From the NCBI GenBank assembly GCA_947359465.1, contig OX375873.1, positions 131,332,899-131,396,898 of the forward strand: a DNA stretch of 64,000 bases, written 5' to 3'. The position numbers and the translations under genes were made by a program. The notes beneath the pieces were generated by a model. That model ran no database searches and was not told where the DNA came from. It saw nothing but the letters and a program-made list of their open reading frames with translations. This stretch comes from Metellina segmentata (taxonomy: Eukaryota; Arthropoda; Arachnida; Araneae; Tetragnathidae). This document shows positions 1-11,654 of this stretch, in pieces (the first letter of the stretch is position 1; every line of letters starts with the position of its first letter).

Positions 1-447
1 TTTGGGGTATTTTTCGTGGCATTACCTGATACATTTGCCTGTTGTTCTTGGTAAATTGAACGCCGACAGCTACATGAACATTTTGGACAATCAGGTTCTT
101 CCTCCGCTCTGACAATTTCATGGAATGGACGGATGGTACTTCCAGGATGACAACGCTTTATGTCATGTCGCAGCCTCTGTCAAGCAGTGGTATCAAGATA
201 ATGATGTAAAACGTCTTCCCTGGCCTGCTCAGAGTCCCGACCTAAGCCCCATAGAACAGTTGAGGTACGAGGTAGAGCGACGATTATGGACCAGGAAATC
301 CCATCCGAAATCTACAGATGAGCTGGCGACATTCTTGCAGAGGTATGGACACAAATACCAATAGTTGTGTATCCAAACCTTGTTGAAAGTATACCCAGAA
401 GGGTTACTAGTGTAATAGCAGCATGTGGGGGACCATCCCAATATTAA
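1..447 (+). pseudogene. Tc1-type transposase C-terminal relic (family A)
   Basis: This is the end of a cut-and-paste DDE transposase of the IS630/Tc1/mariner superfamily, truncated at the window edge. The frame reads through YMNILDNQVLP, then a TGA stop at 110-112, then YFQDDNA (second catalytic Asp) and WPAQSPDLSPIEQ (catalytic Glu). There are 34 residues between Asp and Glu, the usual DD34E spacing. The C-terminal part IPRRVTSVIAACGG lies in another frame and stops at 445-447, so there is a frameshift near 355. It is dead from one stop and one frameshift. A sister copy lies on the minus strand at 38550-38947. Confidence 0.85.
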
Positions 448-1273
448 AGCATGTATCATTTCCCTTATACCATCACATCTTGCTGTCCGCTCCATTATTG
501 TAGGGTAGTGTATTTTGTGAACAAATACCCTGAATAGAGTTAGTTTTGGTATCGCATTAAAAGTTCTGAATTAATTTTCTTCAAATTACATAAAAATTGC
601 TATTCACTATTTTTTCGAGTATAAATATCGTAATTAAAAATTGCTAGTAAAAGTAACTTAATAAGGATTTTTTTTTCTTTAATATCAAGATAAAAGGAAA
701 TTCCAGCCAAAAAGTAAAATAATTTCGGAAGACCTCCATAAAACTCTTTTAAATGAAATAAGTATTAGGTGCTTTACGTTTTCCTTATTAATAATCCAGA
801 AACATAGGCTGTGAGTATTAAGGTCGCAATTTCTATCCCTGTCTGTGTTCATTTCTATCTCCTGTGCCAGTAAAACCTTCATAGTGTGTGTTTGCCCACT
901 ATATGATTTTACTTGTCTTGTGTTTGCCGCAGTTCGGCCGAGTATGGACTTTCCGATAAAAAAACTTACTGCAGCCAACCAACCAGAAAAGGTTAGACTT
1001 GAAACGTAGAAATTAGGACGGAATTTGATATAGAATCTCAATATATATATATATATACGACTTTTTATTCACATTTAGTCGTATGAAATTATAGATGAAA
1101 CATATGACCGTTACTCCCTAAATGTCACATAATTTTTCTCTACTATACATTATGCGCGATTTAAAGGTGCGGTTTGATTTCTTTTGTGCCAGTTGTACTT
1201 TTAAAATATTGTAATATTAAATATGCTATCAAAATCAAAATTGAAATATATTTTCTAACGGGGATGATAAATA
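448..1273. other. Unassigned AT-rich spacer
   Basis: No recognisable gene. It contains a short (AT)n run at about 1040-1058. The open frames are short and without family motifs. Confidence 0.6.
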
Positions 1274-1797
1274 CAGTCTATGACAGAAAAATCATCGACA
1301 TACCAAAAATTACGGTGTTACCGTTCCTTTTGCGACACCCCGGACTTACTTTTCAACACGATAATATCAGGCTGCACACGGCACGTGTTGCTATGAATTG
1401 TCTTCAAGCTTTTCCAACATTTCCTTGGCCTACTAGGTCTACTGATCTCTCTCCCATAGAGCAAATTTGGGACGTTATGGAAAGCCGATTGCCACCATCC
1501 CAGAATGTTGACCACTTAGTCCTACAGTTGGAGATAATTTGGCAAGGAATTACGCAGGACATCATCCGTGAACTTTTTCAGTCTATACCACGCAGGGTTA
1601 CAGCTTGCATCCAGGCCAGATGTGGACCAACCGCCTTATTGACTTCTTCCTTTGTAACGGTCAAACTCTGACATAAATCATTCAATTGTTCTGAAATGTT
1701 AATCGTTTGTTTTTCTATGTGTTCTTCACCCATTCACCAATTTTTATCGCAATCAGACAACTCCTTCTTGGTGCGTCGATCTTTTTGTTATCGATTG
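1274..1797 (+). mobile_element. Tc1 element, internal deletion derivative (family B)
   Basis: A 524-bp non-autonomous remnant bounded by TA on each side (1272-1273 and 1798-1799). The left end CAGTCTATGACAGAAAAATC resembles the family-B inverted repeat seen intact at 23302 and 40926. The right end is its complement (TTGGTGCGTCGATC, then a few bases). The DNA jumps directly from the 5' terminal repeat to the last third of the transposase, so most of the gene is deleted. Confidence 0.75.
1312..1671 (+). pseudogene. Tc1-B transposase fragment
   Basis: Last ~120 codons of a Tc1-type DDE transposase. LTFQHDNIRLHTARVAMNCL carries the second catalytic Asp. RSTDLSPIEQIWDVM carries the terminal Glu (Asp to Glu spacing 32 residues). 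IPRRVTACIQARCGP is the usual C-terminal helix region. The helix-turn-helix DNA-binding part and the first catalytic Asp are missing, so it cannot be active. It aligns by eye with the same region at 25227-25472 and 41022-41340. Confidence 0.85.
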
Positions 1798-3011
1798 TAT
1801 AATCCTCGTAAATATGAATTACGAGTTTTCGCTTTTATAAATTAATTTTTTCCGTAGTTATAATGTATTCATTATTGGAAAATATCTATTAAAAAGTGAT
1901 TATGGGAATATTTATTACGAAATGAATTAGGAAGGATGAAGATTATGAGAATAAAACAAATCTCCATAATGTTCAAGTAATGTTTTTAAGTGCGTCAAAA
2001 GAGCTTTAGGTATTAAGCATTATCTTACAACGCGGGATGAACAAGCAAGCAATAAAGGTACTTAAAAAACGAATGGTGATTAATTTAAAACTTAAACATC
2101 TAACCAAATTTACGGGCAGGTAATTGCTATTCTGGAAATAGCTAGAACGTGAATACAGTAACCCTGTTATTAAGAAAATCTCTTAGGTGGAGTATTATAA
2201 CGTGGATTTTTAAATTATGAAGCTCGTAAACATGTTGTACTACTTATACATATTCCCGTTTGTCATCTGTTGCACATTGAAATTTATTATCGCTATCTTA
2301 GGTATGTTAGCATCGTCTATCTAATCGGATGTTAGCAAGAAGCTACCTAATGTTTCAATACTGTGGAAGATTTCGAAAATGAAGATGAATAAAATTGCTT
2401 CAAATACATGGGTTTTTGGCACGCGTAAAAGTAAAATATAGTGGAATATATATTCAAAGTAATTGGAAAAATTAGCGTGTTCTGATATGATTCACTCTGT
2501 TGAGAATAAATAACAAAAAAATTATATTACTATCCTTTGATGTAGGTAGTTGTCCTTCAATTTGGACTGAGTGGCCCAAAAGTCAATAGACCATTTAAAA
2601 ATAGAATAATTATTTTATGAATTAAAAATTCACATTTATTCTTTCATAAACAATAAATATACTTCTTGTAATTTATTTTTAATTAGTTTTGTGGATTGTA
2701 ATTGTTTTTTTCTTGTTAGATGATGGATATTTGACCTCAAAATGACTAATGAAAATAAACTCTTTGGGTTTGCACAGTTGACAATTGACTTTGTAGATAA
2801 AATCGGATTATTTTATTCGTTGCTCTGTCGAGTATTTCTCCATAAGTATTTTCCAAGTATTACAGATAAATTATCAGAAAAATAATTGAAAAAATAATAG
2901 CAAAAAAGTTATATTTTAAAAAGGTTTAGAGACTTATTTTGCAACCCAGTAGTTGGTTGTGATATACTTCATACCTAATGCGTTTTATTTGCAAACGTGA
3001 TATATACTATA
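1798..3011. other. Unassigned AT-rich spacer
   Basis: No open frame of note and no repeat that I can assign. Confidence 0.6.
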
Positions 3012-3105
3012 CTAGAGGGCCGGCCCCCTGCTCGTTAAAGCTCGCCAACCTTCGGTGGATTGCAAGGCAATCCTCATTGGTTCGCTACGCGAACCTATGA
3101 CCGCT
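3012..3105 (-). mobile_element. Helitron-like 3' terminus with hairpin row
   Basis: Read on the minus strand, this ends in a GC palindrome (GGGCCGGCCC at 3017-3026) followed by CTAG and then T. This fits the hairpin-plus-CTRR end and A/T insertion of Helitrons. Inside are two consecutive perfect hairpins, each with a 7-bp stem and 3-nt loop: GGATTGC/GCAATCC at 3057-3073 and GGTTCGC/GCGAACC at 3079-3095. No Rep/helicase is present. The 5' end was not found, so the assignment is by terminus structure only. Confidence 0.4.
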
Positions 3106-3654
3106 TCCCTCGCATCAATTTAGACATGCGTCCTAGCAGAAAGAATTGTTTACAAAATATGATATACAAAAAAAATATTATTTATTTTTTCAAATCTAAA
3201 TTTGCTGTATTACAGAAAATATGTATAGAATACCCTGAAATCAGAATTCAAATGAAAACTTTGAGGAAATTTTGAGTCGGAATGTGAGCGCTGCTTTGGA
3301 AATGGAATACTCAGCATGTTGTTTGTGTGTACATTTCCATAAAGCACTCTTGAGTCACCCACACTTTTTCATTCAGTTTGTTGTCGAAAGTTATAGTGCA
3401 ATCGTCTTGTTGAACTATAATTGTTGGCCCTGAAATGGACCGTTTTTAAATGGCCCTGAAATGATCCTCCGCTTTGATTTGTATTTTTAAACTGCAACAG
3501 CTAGATTAAAATTCTTTTTTTTTTCAATAAAATTTCATCCAATAACGGTATACATTCAACTGAGGCGACTTCGTGGTAAACAAACAATCGTACAATGTTG
3601 CCAAAACGCGATAACAAATAACGTCTTTTTAGCGTGCTAAGTAAGAGAATTATA
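3106..3654. other. Unassigned spacer
   Basis: No gene recognised. It may include the interior of the Helitron-like element whose end is at 3012. Confidence 0.5.
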
Positions 3655-4030
3655 TATATAGATGGGAAAAAGTATTTGGACACTAAATATTCGGAGGAGG
3701 ATCCATATTAGCTGGGGTTGTCTTTCTTGATTAGAACTCGGCCCGTTGCTTTACATACCTGGTACCATAAACGCTGACATGTACCTCGACGTTCTGGATA
3801 ATTCGATCTTTCCTACACTATGGTAATAATACGGCGATGATGGTAGTTTCTTCCAACTTGATCGAGCTCCATGTGATACTTCAAAATGTGTGCTGGAATG
3901 TTTTCCTGAAAATGAGATGAATTTGCTAAACTGGTAAGTTTGGAGTTTCCGATTTCAATCCGATCGAACACTTGTAAGACAAACTGGAGCGACGAGTACG
4001 ACACCGCACACAAGCCTAATCTTCACAACA
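3655..4030 (+). pseudogene. Tc1-type transposase relic (family C)
   Basis: Begins with a terminal-repeat-like stretch (AAAAAGTATTTGGACACT at 3667-3684) and continues as a decayed transposase: ARG-GPLLYIPGT-like frame, then YLDVLDNSIFPTL, a stop, and a frame-broken copy of the QDGASCHTAK region. The same text is better preserved at 55205-55597. Multiple stops and frameshifts are present. The 3' end is missing. Confidence 0.65.
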
Positions 4031-4079
4031 ATCCCTTACCACATTCTTGCCTTTTTATGCGAAACTGACTTTTACGCAT

Positions 4080-4699
4080 GAAAAAGCATTCAATAATATT
4101 CTAAACTATTCATCTGCTTTATACCCGCATACATAATCAACGTTTAATAACTGTGGAATTTTAGTGCATTCAATACTATACTCTGAACTATTCATTTACA
4201 GCCTACCTGCATACATAAACAGCGTTTTACCCGTGGAAAATCCTAATACATCTTATACTATTCTAAACTATTCATTTGCTGCCTACCTGTATGCATTAAC
4301 GACGCTTAATATCTGTAGAATACTAATACATCCAAAATTATTCTAAACTAAACATTTGCTGCCTACCTGCATACATAAAAAAACGCTTCACATCTCTGCA
4401 ATTCTAATGCATCCAATAATATACTCTAATCTAATCATTTGATTACTTCCTGTATACATAAACAATGTTTAATACCTTCGAATATTAATGCATCCAGTAC
4501 TATTTTAAACTATTCATCTGTATCCTACCTGCATACATAAACAACGTTTTGCCAGTGGAAAATCCTAATACATCCTCTACTATTCTAAACTATTTATTTG
4601 CTGCCTATCTGCATACATTAACGACGCTTAACATCTGTAGAATACTAATGCATCCAATACTATACTCTAAACTATTCATTTGCTGCCTACCTGTATGCA
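4080..4699. repeat. Satellite array, ~80-bp monomers (left block)
   Basis: About eight monomers with the recurring core TTTGCTGCCTACCTGCATAC, spaced about 77-85 bp. Monomers differ in the segment after the core (AACGACGCTT, AAAAAAACGCTT, AACAATGTTT, AACAACGTTTT). These variants recur in the same order, so the array has a higher-order pattern of 4-5 monomers. The array resumes at 5752 after the piggyBac insertion. Short ATG-to-stop frames in it are only repeat translation. Confidence 0.85.
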
Positions 4700-4703
4700 T
4701 TAA

Positions 4704-5747
4704 CCCTCTGACTGCTCAATTTGTAGACCGAAATCGCAACAAAAATCGTGTTTTTTTTTTTGCATATTAAAAATCTATATATATTGGAGAATTGAACTAT
4801 GCCTTTTTTTCTTTCTAGAAAAGACTTTGTATAGATTTTTATCATGAGAAACTAAACTGTCAGAAAACCTAATTTCAGATGTTATCGCAAAAAAAAATAA
4901 TTTCAATTGAATTACAGTTAATTTCTATTTATTACATAATATAAAAAAGTAAAATTAAAAAAAAAGCAAAAGAAAATAATGCTCTTGTTCTGGCTTCTTT
5001 ATGACTCATTGGAGTAACAAAACTGCAAAAAATAGTCTTAGTTCTTCAACATTCGTTTCTCTCCATTTTTTCCAACGGGAATTCTCTTTACAAACTGCTT
5101 TATGGATATATTGTTCAGCGTATCTATTTGTTTTTTGGACTATCATTCGTAATATTTGATCATCAAAAAAAAGTTCAAAATAACTCAATATACTTGCATT
5201 GTTAGCTATATGCACAGTAATTCCCGGATTTCCACGAAAAGGAACTGGAGGAGGAGGAGGAGGAGGAATATTTTCATATCAATTTTGCACCACTGCCTAA
5301 CGCTTTGCAAATTTATTGAATCATGATCAGATTCATCGCTATCTGAGGAGCAGTCCGAAAAATCCATATCACTATCCCTATCAAAACTAAAATCACTTTC
5401 AGAATCTGATAAATCATCAGGAATATATACTCTGTCAATCGCTGAACGTTTTCTAGCAGCCATTTCTGATTAGAAAAAGGCGCCTAACAAAGGCACGAAG
5501 TTAGAGCGGTAAATACAAAGTACCTTCAAATGCCGCAATTTAGTGGACGACTAACGATATCTGTTGACCAAAATCTAAATTTAACGTCTAACACTGTATG
5601 TAATTTATTTCATTGGTTAAACGGTGAAAAAGCGGGATGCGCTCCTCAATAAAGATAAAAAAACACCTGCCCTCGAAAATCGCGGGATGAGCAAATTTTG
5701 CTACATTTGAGTTGCCCGTGGAAATCGCGGGATAATCAGCCAGTGGG
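4704..5747 (-). mobile_element. piggyBac-like element, internally deleted
   Basis: A 1,044-bp insertion flanked by TTAA (4700-4703 and 5748-5751), the piggyBac target duplication. The ends CCCTCTGACTG and CAGCCAGTGGG are imperfect inverted repeats starting CCC. It sits inside a satellite monomer, whose uninterrupted form (GCATACATTAACGACGCTT) is seen at 4611 and 6062. It carries the N-terminal part of a piggyBac transposase on the minus strand but not the catalytic core, so it would need a transposase from elsewhere. Confidence 0.85.
5006..5463 (-). pseudogene. piggyBac transposase, N-terminal fragment
   Basis: Two overlapping frames. The first (5463 down to 5206) starts MAARKRSAIDRVYIPDD and has an acidic Ser/Asp-rich tract typical of piggyBac N-termini. 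The second (5215 down to 5006) reads FELFFDDQILRMIVQKTNRY and WRETNVEELRLFFAVLLLQ, the start of the piggyBac DDE_Tnp_1_7 domain. A frame break lies between them, beside a GGA-rich run near 5250. The frame ends before any of the three catalytic Asp residues. The family call rests on this block plus the TTAA flanks. Confidence 0.85.
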
Positions 5748-5751
5748 TTAA

Positions 5752-6250
5752 CGACGCTTAATATCTGTAGAATACTAATACATCCAAAACTATTCTAAGC
5801 TAAACATTTGCTGCCTACCTGTATACATAAAAAAAGTTTCACATCTCTGCAATTCTAATGCATCCAATAGTATACTCTAAACTAATCATTTGCTTCCTTC
5901 CTGTATACATAAACAATGTTTAATACCTTCGAATACTACTGCATCCAGTACTATTTTAAACTATTCATTTGTATCCTACCTGCATACATAAACAACGTTT
6001 TACCAGTGGAAAATCCTAATACATCCTATACTATTCTAAACTATTTATTTGCTGCCTATCTGCATACATTAACGACGCTTAACATCTGTAGAATACTAAT
6101 GCATCCAATACTATTCTCTAAACTATTCATTTGCAGCCTACCTGCATACATAAACAACGTTTAGTACCTGTGGAATACTCATACATTCAATACAATTCTA
6201 AACTATTCGTTTGCAGCCTACCTGCATACATAAACAACGCTTAATACCTT
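5752..6250. repeat. Satellite array, ~80-bp monomers (right block)
   Basis: Continues the array of 4080-4699 with about six more monomers. The monomer variants follow the same order as in the left block. The array fades after 6250 into sequence resembling 10078-10165. Confidence 0.85.
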
Positions 6251-7452
6251 CGGAATCCGAGCCGGAAGAAATACTATCTCTGAAGCTTCCACAAGTGTAC
6301 TTGCCTCTAAAATATTGAGCTGTGAGTAAGCCTATTTCCAAGGGAAGAAAGCGCTCCGAAATTGGATTTCCAAGACTCATCTCTTCCTATTCTTACGTTT
6401 TTAAGGATCACTCTGTCGGAGAATGTTTCTTTCATTCCTCTCCTGACGGAGACCTGTGAAGGTCAGAGTGGTCACTTCAGAACGGTTCGAAAATATATTT
6501 CTTGAAAGGAGCTGTCTCTCCTTTCTTGGTGGTAAATATTTCGTTCTGAAATTAAATACTTTTTGAAGTCCAGGAAGGTGAGGGTACAATATTTTAGGGT
6601 CCCTTTAAATTCTCCAAAATGGCAGGTATATGTGTTCTATAACACATACTTCCTTCGTATTCAAGAATGTAGCAGCAGGTGAATTCTGGAGATATAATAA
6701 TGTGGTAAATTTCGACGTTAATATACAAACCTACTTAGAATACAGTAGTATGTGCAGTGTATTTCAAAAATAAATGAACAAACTACACACACAAAGGGTG
6801 ATAAAAAAGCCCCATATAAACATTTTTTTCAAAGAATTTGGGTCCGAAAATCCTGCGTTTAGGTGGTAAAGGGAAGTGTTTTTGTCAATAGATTCCATCA
6901 TTTCTGTGACGTAAGGCATCATTCTCAGCTAGGAGTTTCAACGGTAAGCTCCGAATTATTCTATTTGCATGTTGTTGAAAATCCGGCATGCATCGACACC
7001 CGAATTTAGCAGAAAATGACGCCTTATGGTACAGAAATAATATCGACTAACCAAAACAACACCTCTACCGTATAAAGGATTCACCATTACCACGAGAATT
7101 GATTCCTAATTGTGATTTTAATAAAACGCATACGGCATTTTGGGTTTGTAAAAAGAAATAAAAATTTATTTAATTTAAAATTGGATTTTTATGGAAGCCT
7201 GAATTTTGCAAGAAAGAATTGTACACAATGTGTGTGTGCCTTGACAAATCAATGGAATCCGATTATATTGGTTGTACTTGTCAGTATGGGTGTGTGTTTG
7301 TGCAGAGTAAAGTAACTTGCATTGTCAATCTTCTTTCATTTTCGTAATTAATCAACAAAATAATTTTTATTCCACGACGAATTTGCATCTGCCGTGGTCA
7401 TGTTCTATCGTTCGCACTTTCATTGGGTTCTACTCTGGCAAGCTAGAATAAA
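6251..7452. other. Unassigned region
   Basis: No gene recognised. Bases 6225-6310 share a degenerate segment (GAGCCGGAAGAAATACTAT) with 10078-10165. A stretch near 6795 (GGGTGATAAAAAAGCCCC) looks like a transposon end, but I found no partner. Confidence 0.5.
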
Positions 7453-8857
7453 CACTCATTGCCATAACAATTTGGGCACCAAGAAATAATTGCGGAATCG
7501 TAACGAAACTTGGCGTGAAGGTACATGTCGGCCAGATATGCAAGTGATTAGAAATGCAGCGTGGTTGCGCATTGCGTAATGCCACTAGAGGGCTTGAACT
7601 TTGTTCTCCTTGGAGTATAAAACAGGTAAGCAGAGCTTGTTTGAGTGTACTTAATCTTTTACAAAGGAAACGCTGAGGTAGACATGACGTTACGCCGCCA
7701 TCGAAGACAATATGAGCAGCTGTTAGAGTTCGAGAGGGGAAGAATCATCGGGATGATGGAAGCTGGGTGGTCAGCTCGGCGAGTAGCTCGTCAAGTAAGC
7801 AGTTCTGATTTTACTGTGAGGAGGTTTTGGGACCAGTAGACAGAAGAAACGTCATTTACACGGAGAACAGGCTCAGGACGCCCTCGATAGACCAGTCGTC
7901 AAGACGACCGTCACATCATACGAAACTCAAGCGTAGAGCCAACTGCCTCATTGGCCGCTATCCAGACACAGGCAGCACCTTCACTGCGGGCCCCTGTGTC
8001 TTCCTGAACCATCGCAACTCGCCTGGCTGAAGGACATCTGTTTTCGCGGCGCCCATTACGTGTGCTGAAAATGACACCCACCCACAGACGCCTCCGTTTG
8101 GAGTGGTGTCGCGCACGACGGGATTGGACTGCAACGGAATGGAACCAGGTCGTCTTCAGCGACGAATCTAGATTCAATTTGAGCTTTGATGACAATCGTG
8201 TTCGTGTGTGGAGGCCCCGTGGTGAACGCCTCAATCTGCCTTCGCTTTACAGCGACACACCGCTTCCACAGCTGGTGTGATGGTATGGGGTGCCATTGCT
8301 TACGATACACGGTCACCCCTATTATTGATCCATGGCGCAATGACATACCAGCGGTACGTGCATGACATCCTTCAGCCACATGTGATGCCAATCATGGCAG
8401 GGCTCCCAGGAGCCATTTTTCAACAAGACAATGCTCAGCCACACACAGCAAGGATGTCACAAGACTGCCTCCACCACATTACCACCCTTCCTTGGCCTGC
8501 TCGATCCCCAGATTTGTCACCAATCGGGCATATCTGGGATCATTTGGGACCGCAAGTTGGACACCCTACGAGTTTGGTCGAAAGACGCGTTTACAGCAAC
8601 TGTGGAACAAGATGTCTCAGGACATCATACGGAACTTTTATGCTTCGATGCCCGCTCGTATCGCATCGTGCATTCGCGCTAGAGGGGGTCCAACAGAATA
8701 CTAAAAGTTCCGTTCATTTGTACTTTTTTCTGCAGTAAATAATCCTTTTCTTTGATTTTCTTATCACTTACTTATATCAAAGTAGTACTTGCATGTGTTA
8801 AATTTCGTTTCATTTTGACGACTTTTCTTGGTGCGCAAATTTTTATGACAATGAGTG
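7453..8857 (+). mobile_element. Full-length Tc1-type element (family D), defective
   Basis: 1,405 bp. Inverted ends are CACTCATTGCCATAACAATT on the left and the complement of CACTCATTGTCATAAAAATT on the right. The right end is followed by TA (8858-8859); the left dinucleotide has drifted to AA. The TIR core GCACCAAGAAA is shared with family B, so B and D are related subfamilies. The transposase gene inside is broken. Confidence 0.85.
7684..8704 (+). pseudogene. Tc1-D transposase pseudogene
   Basis: Starts MTLRRHRRQYEQLLEFERGR with the N-terminal helix-turn-helix (GWSARRVARQV), then a TAG stop at 7837-7839. The middle continues with TPTHRRLRLEWCRARRDWT and VVFSDESRF (first catalytic Asp) until about 8278, where the frame changes. 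MVWGAIAYDTR and IFQQDNAQPHTAR (second Asp) follow, and then SPDLSPIGHIWD, where the expected catalytic Glu is Gly. A second frame break leads to the C-terminus MSQDIIRNFYASMPARI, stopping at 8702-8704. Length fits the family (~340 codons). It is inactive through stop, frameshifts and loss of Glu. Confidence 0.88.
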
Positions 8858-10077
8858 TAGTTCGATCAAGAACACATTTGGACGTATCTATATTATAGAA
8901 AATGTAATCACGTTCTTGTTCCGATTCATATAAGATCAGTTGAATGCGCGTAGTCGCAAGATTACTGTAATTTAGCACAGAATGAAGTGTGTAGTCCATT
9001 TTGTTTTGTTTACTATATATCTCGCTTCTTTTTTAAAAAAAATAGACTGCGCATGCGTAACACTCATCCAAGTGTCAATTCGACGATTTCGGAGGATCAA
9101 AATGTAACACCGAAAGGCTGTTTAAACCTCTGATTCTGTTAATGACTCCAATATGACTTCATCTTAAAATTTATAAAAATTCAATTTTTTTTTCATCTTT
9201 GTATTTAATTCTATGTTTTGTTTCATGTATAAACCAATTTACTACTTTCCTGCCACATTTAGTGTCAATCAAAGCGGTACGTGTCGTTTATTTCACATTT
9301 TACCTAGTGTGCTTAACTTTTAGCAGAGAGGGTACAATGTGATAACATCATTAAAATTTTTAACAAAATTGTTTGTAAATACACTGCAATTTATCAGATT
9401 CTTTTTTTTTGAGGGGTGGGGGAATAATGTGTAGACAACAGGTAACAGAACGAGTAATTATTATGGGCCTATAGTATGGGGTTGATGTAAATGTTCTTTC
9501 TTTTTTTCACAATAATTGAAGAAATGTTATTTTATTTAGTAAAAATTATATTTATTCCGTATAGTACTATTCGACGACCTTTCTCCATCTCTGGTAGCTG
9601 CATCATCCTGTGTTTATTCAAGTTCTGAGGTCACTATCTAAAAACTGATCCAGGTGAAAAAACTTTCTGAACCACCTACATTACGTGGAATCGTCAAAGG
9701 CACCCTCAATCTATATTTTCAACACACATATCTTATCAACGCATATTTGCATTTGTGTCTCTAAAGAATTATTGCCTTTTTGGAAATAAACAACCATAAT
9801 GTGTCGAAAATGCTCCTTTTTTCTGCCATTTCTAATGCTTAACAGAATTTAAAAAACACAACCCAAAATAACACAATTATTTTCCCAAGTACTCGCTGTA
9901 CTTCCTTTTTTCAAACAACATAAAACTTGACACGCGGGAAATAGATATATCCTCGGGTTTGCAGTGCAATGTCATCTAGGGCAAAAAAAAAATTCGAACT
10001 TTTGCATCAACCAAAAAAATCAGAAAATTAGAGATAGCTAATATCAACTGATCTAAACTGTTCTTTCGCACCAGCTA
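8858..10077. other. Unassigned spacer
   Basis: AT-rich with homopolymer T tracts. No gene or assignable repeat seen. Confidence 0.6.
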
Positions 10078-10165
10078 ACTACATAAATATTGCTTAATAA
10101 GTGTGAAACCTGAGCCGAAAGAAATACTATGCAGCTTCTGTAAGTATACTCGCACGAGTGTCTAA
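10078..10165 (+). repeat. Degenerate repeat shared with 6225-6310
   Basis: Both copies share GCTTAATA, then GAGCCG(G/A)AAGAAATACTAT, then AGCTTC and AGTGTCTAAAA-like text in the same order. The 6225 copy is fused to the satellite array, so this may be a satellite-flanking unit or an old transposon piece. Confidence 0.5.
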
Positions 10166-10483
10166 AACAATCAGACAGAAGACGGACACTTCAAAAATGG
10201 ACCGAGGATCATTCCTGAATATTTGCCAAGTTTGAAAAAATACCTCTTTCTTCTCACGTGACAATACGATACTTTCTTCTCGATCTTCAAAAGAAATATC
10301 CGCAAACGATGTCTAGCGTTAAGTAGAACCAATTTGTCATCAGACACGCTCACGCTATATACTTTGCGTATTATGAATTCCGCTTGCATGACTGCTAAGT
10401 TTGGATTAATCTATCTGATATACTCACATAAAATATGGGACAGTTTTAAATCTGTAACCAGTCTCTTTTTATGTGCTTTAATT

Positions 10484-10527
10484 CACCGTTCAACCGGTAT
10501 GTTGGATAAGGCGTTAGCCTTAAGGCG
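10484..10527 (+). repeat. SINE-A head fragment
   Basis: The segment AACCGGTATGTTGGATAAGG then GCGTTAGCC matches the tRNA-like head of the SINE at 56118-56434 (read on its own strand). The box B half and body are absent. Confidence 0.45.
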
Positions 10528-10729
10528 TCTGGTGTCCTGGTGACGGAGACGCAAAGAAATACACTCGTCGAAAATTAACACAAAATGTATTGGTAGAGTT
10601 ACACTATAATATTCTAGACTGCAACGGATCTGCACATATCTGCCGATATTGTCAATGCGTAGGACGGACGTCCTAATTTTGACCGGGATGTTCGTCCGGA
10701 TGAACAATATCATTTAGCCGGACCACATA

Positions 10730-11235
10730 ATCTTCAGCGCACACACTCTCGGGTCGACTATTCCCCATCGCACTCATCCCGGGTGGACGAGGGCTTTCGG
10801 ACGGCGCGTCACATAGCCCTACTCAAATTTCTACTTAGAGGTTTTCCCTAGCTTCAGCTAATCCTCTGTGGGTTTTAAATAACTCGGTACGGAGGGGTCT
10901 GCTTCCACTCGAAGAAGAAGAACAATATGTGTCTATCGAAAAGTCTAGGCCGCAAATTATCTGACCTATCTACCGGCAAAATCTGCCTCGGCATGAGATT
11001 TCCTGGTTTTTTCGTCCAAACAAGTCGTTCGGATCCGGTCTTGCACGGTCGAAGTTTTTTGTGGCAATTTCTCGATCGATGGTGGTCAAAATCTTCTTCG
11101 GCTCGGTTTCGTGTGAGGCAAATCTGTGTTTTCTCCCACGTCCGATGATACGCTGGTATTATATATATGTTGAAGATCATCAAGGGCGGTCGAACCAAAG
11201 CAGGGGGGAGGGGGTTCACGAAGAGAATGCGGGGG
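10730..11235. other. GC-richer unassigned island
   Basis: Clearly higher GC than its surroundings, with CpG-containing text. The longest frames (10875-11219 minus, 10927-11148 plus) have no motif I recognise, and neither is convincing as a gene. It could be an exon/UTR, a diverged transposon or a recent insertion. Confidence 0.4.
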
Positions 11236-11239
11236 GGTT

Positions 11240-11430
11240 GAATGTCACAGCCTCCAGATAGGAAGGTTCCTGGTTCGTAATCCTATGGTGTAGAGGCGAC
11301 TGGTGCATCTTAAATCTGTCGTGGCCGAAAGACCTTACGTTGGGTTAGTGTGGAAGTTTGGAGAGTGGGGTGCAAGCTCAGATGTTACCTCGTCATCTAA
11401 TTGTGGTTCAAAATTACGTGTCGATAAACC
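11240..11430 (+). repeat. SINE-A copy (5' truncated)
   Basis: Contains the degraded box B (GGTTCGTAATCC) and the body motifs TTAAATCTGTCGTGGCCGAA, GTGTGGAAGTTTGGAGAGTG and CTCGTCATCT...GTGGTTCAAAATTACG shared by all family members here. The tail is missing. Confidence 0.75.
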
Positions 11431-11654
11431 GAATGGCTTAGGCTGGGAGGGTGGTAACTAGTTTAATATGTATTAAGACAAAGGTATAATATCTGGTTTC
11501 ATGAGTTTATTTTAGTCATGTTTTCTACAAATATAGTCATATTTCAATGTAGAGTAACTGGTTTCGTTACTTGAATAATTTGAGAATAAGAGATTTTCTT
11601 GGTGCTTTATCTTTGAGTTGAAAACTGCTGTGTAGCGTAAAAGGGGCCTCTACT

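Noticed and set aside
4164..4770. Open frames in the satellite as a repeat protein
   Set aside because: They are translations of the 80-bp monomers, with no conserved frame across units.
8056..8391. Minus-strand frames opposite Tc1-D
   Set aside because: Shadow frames of the plus-strand transposase.
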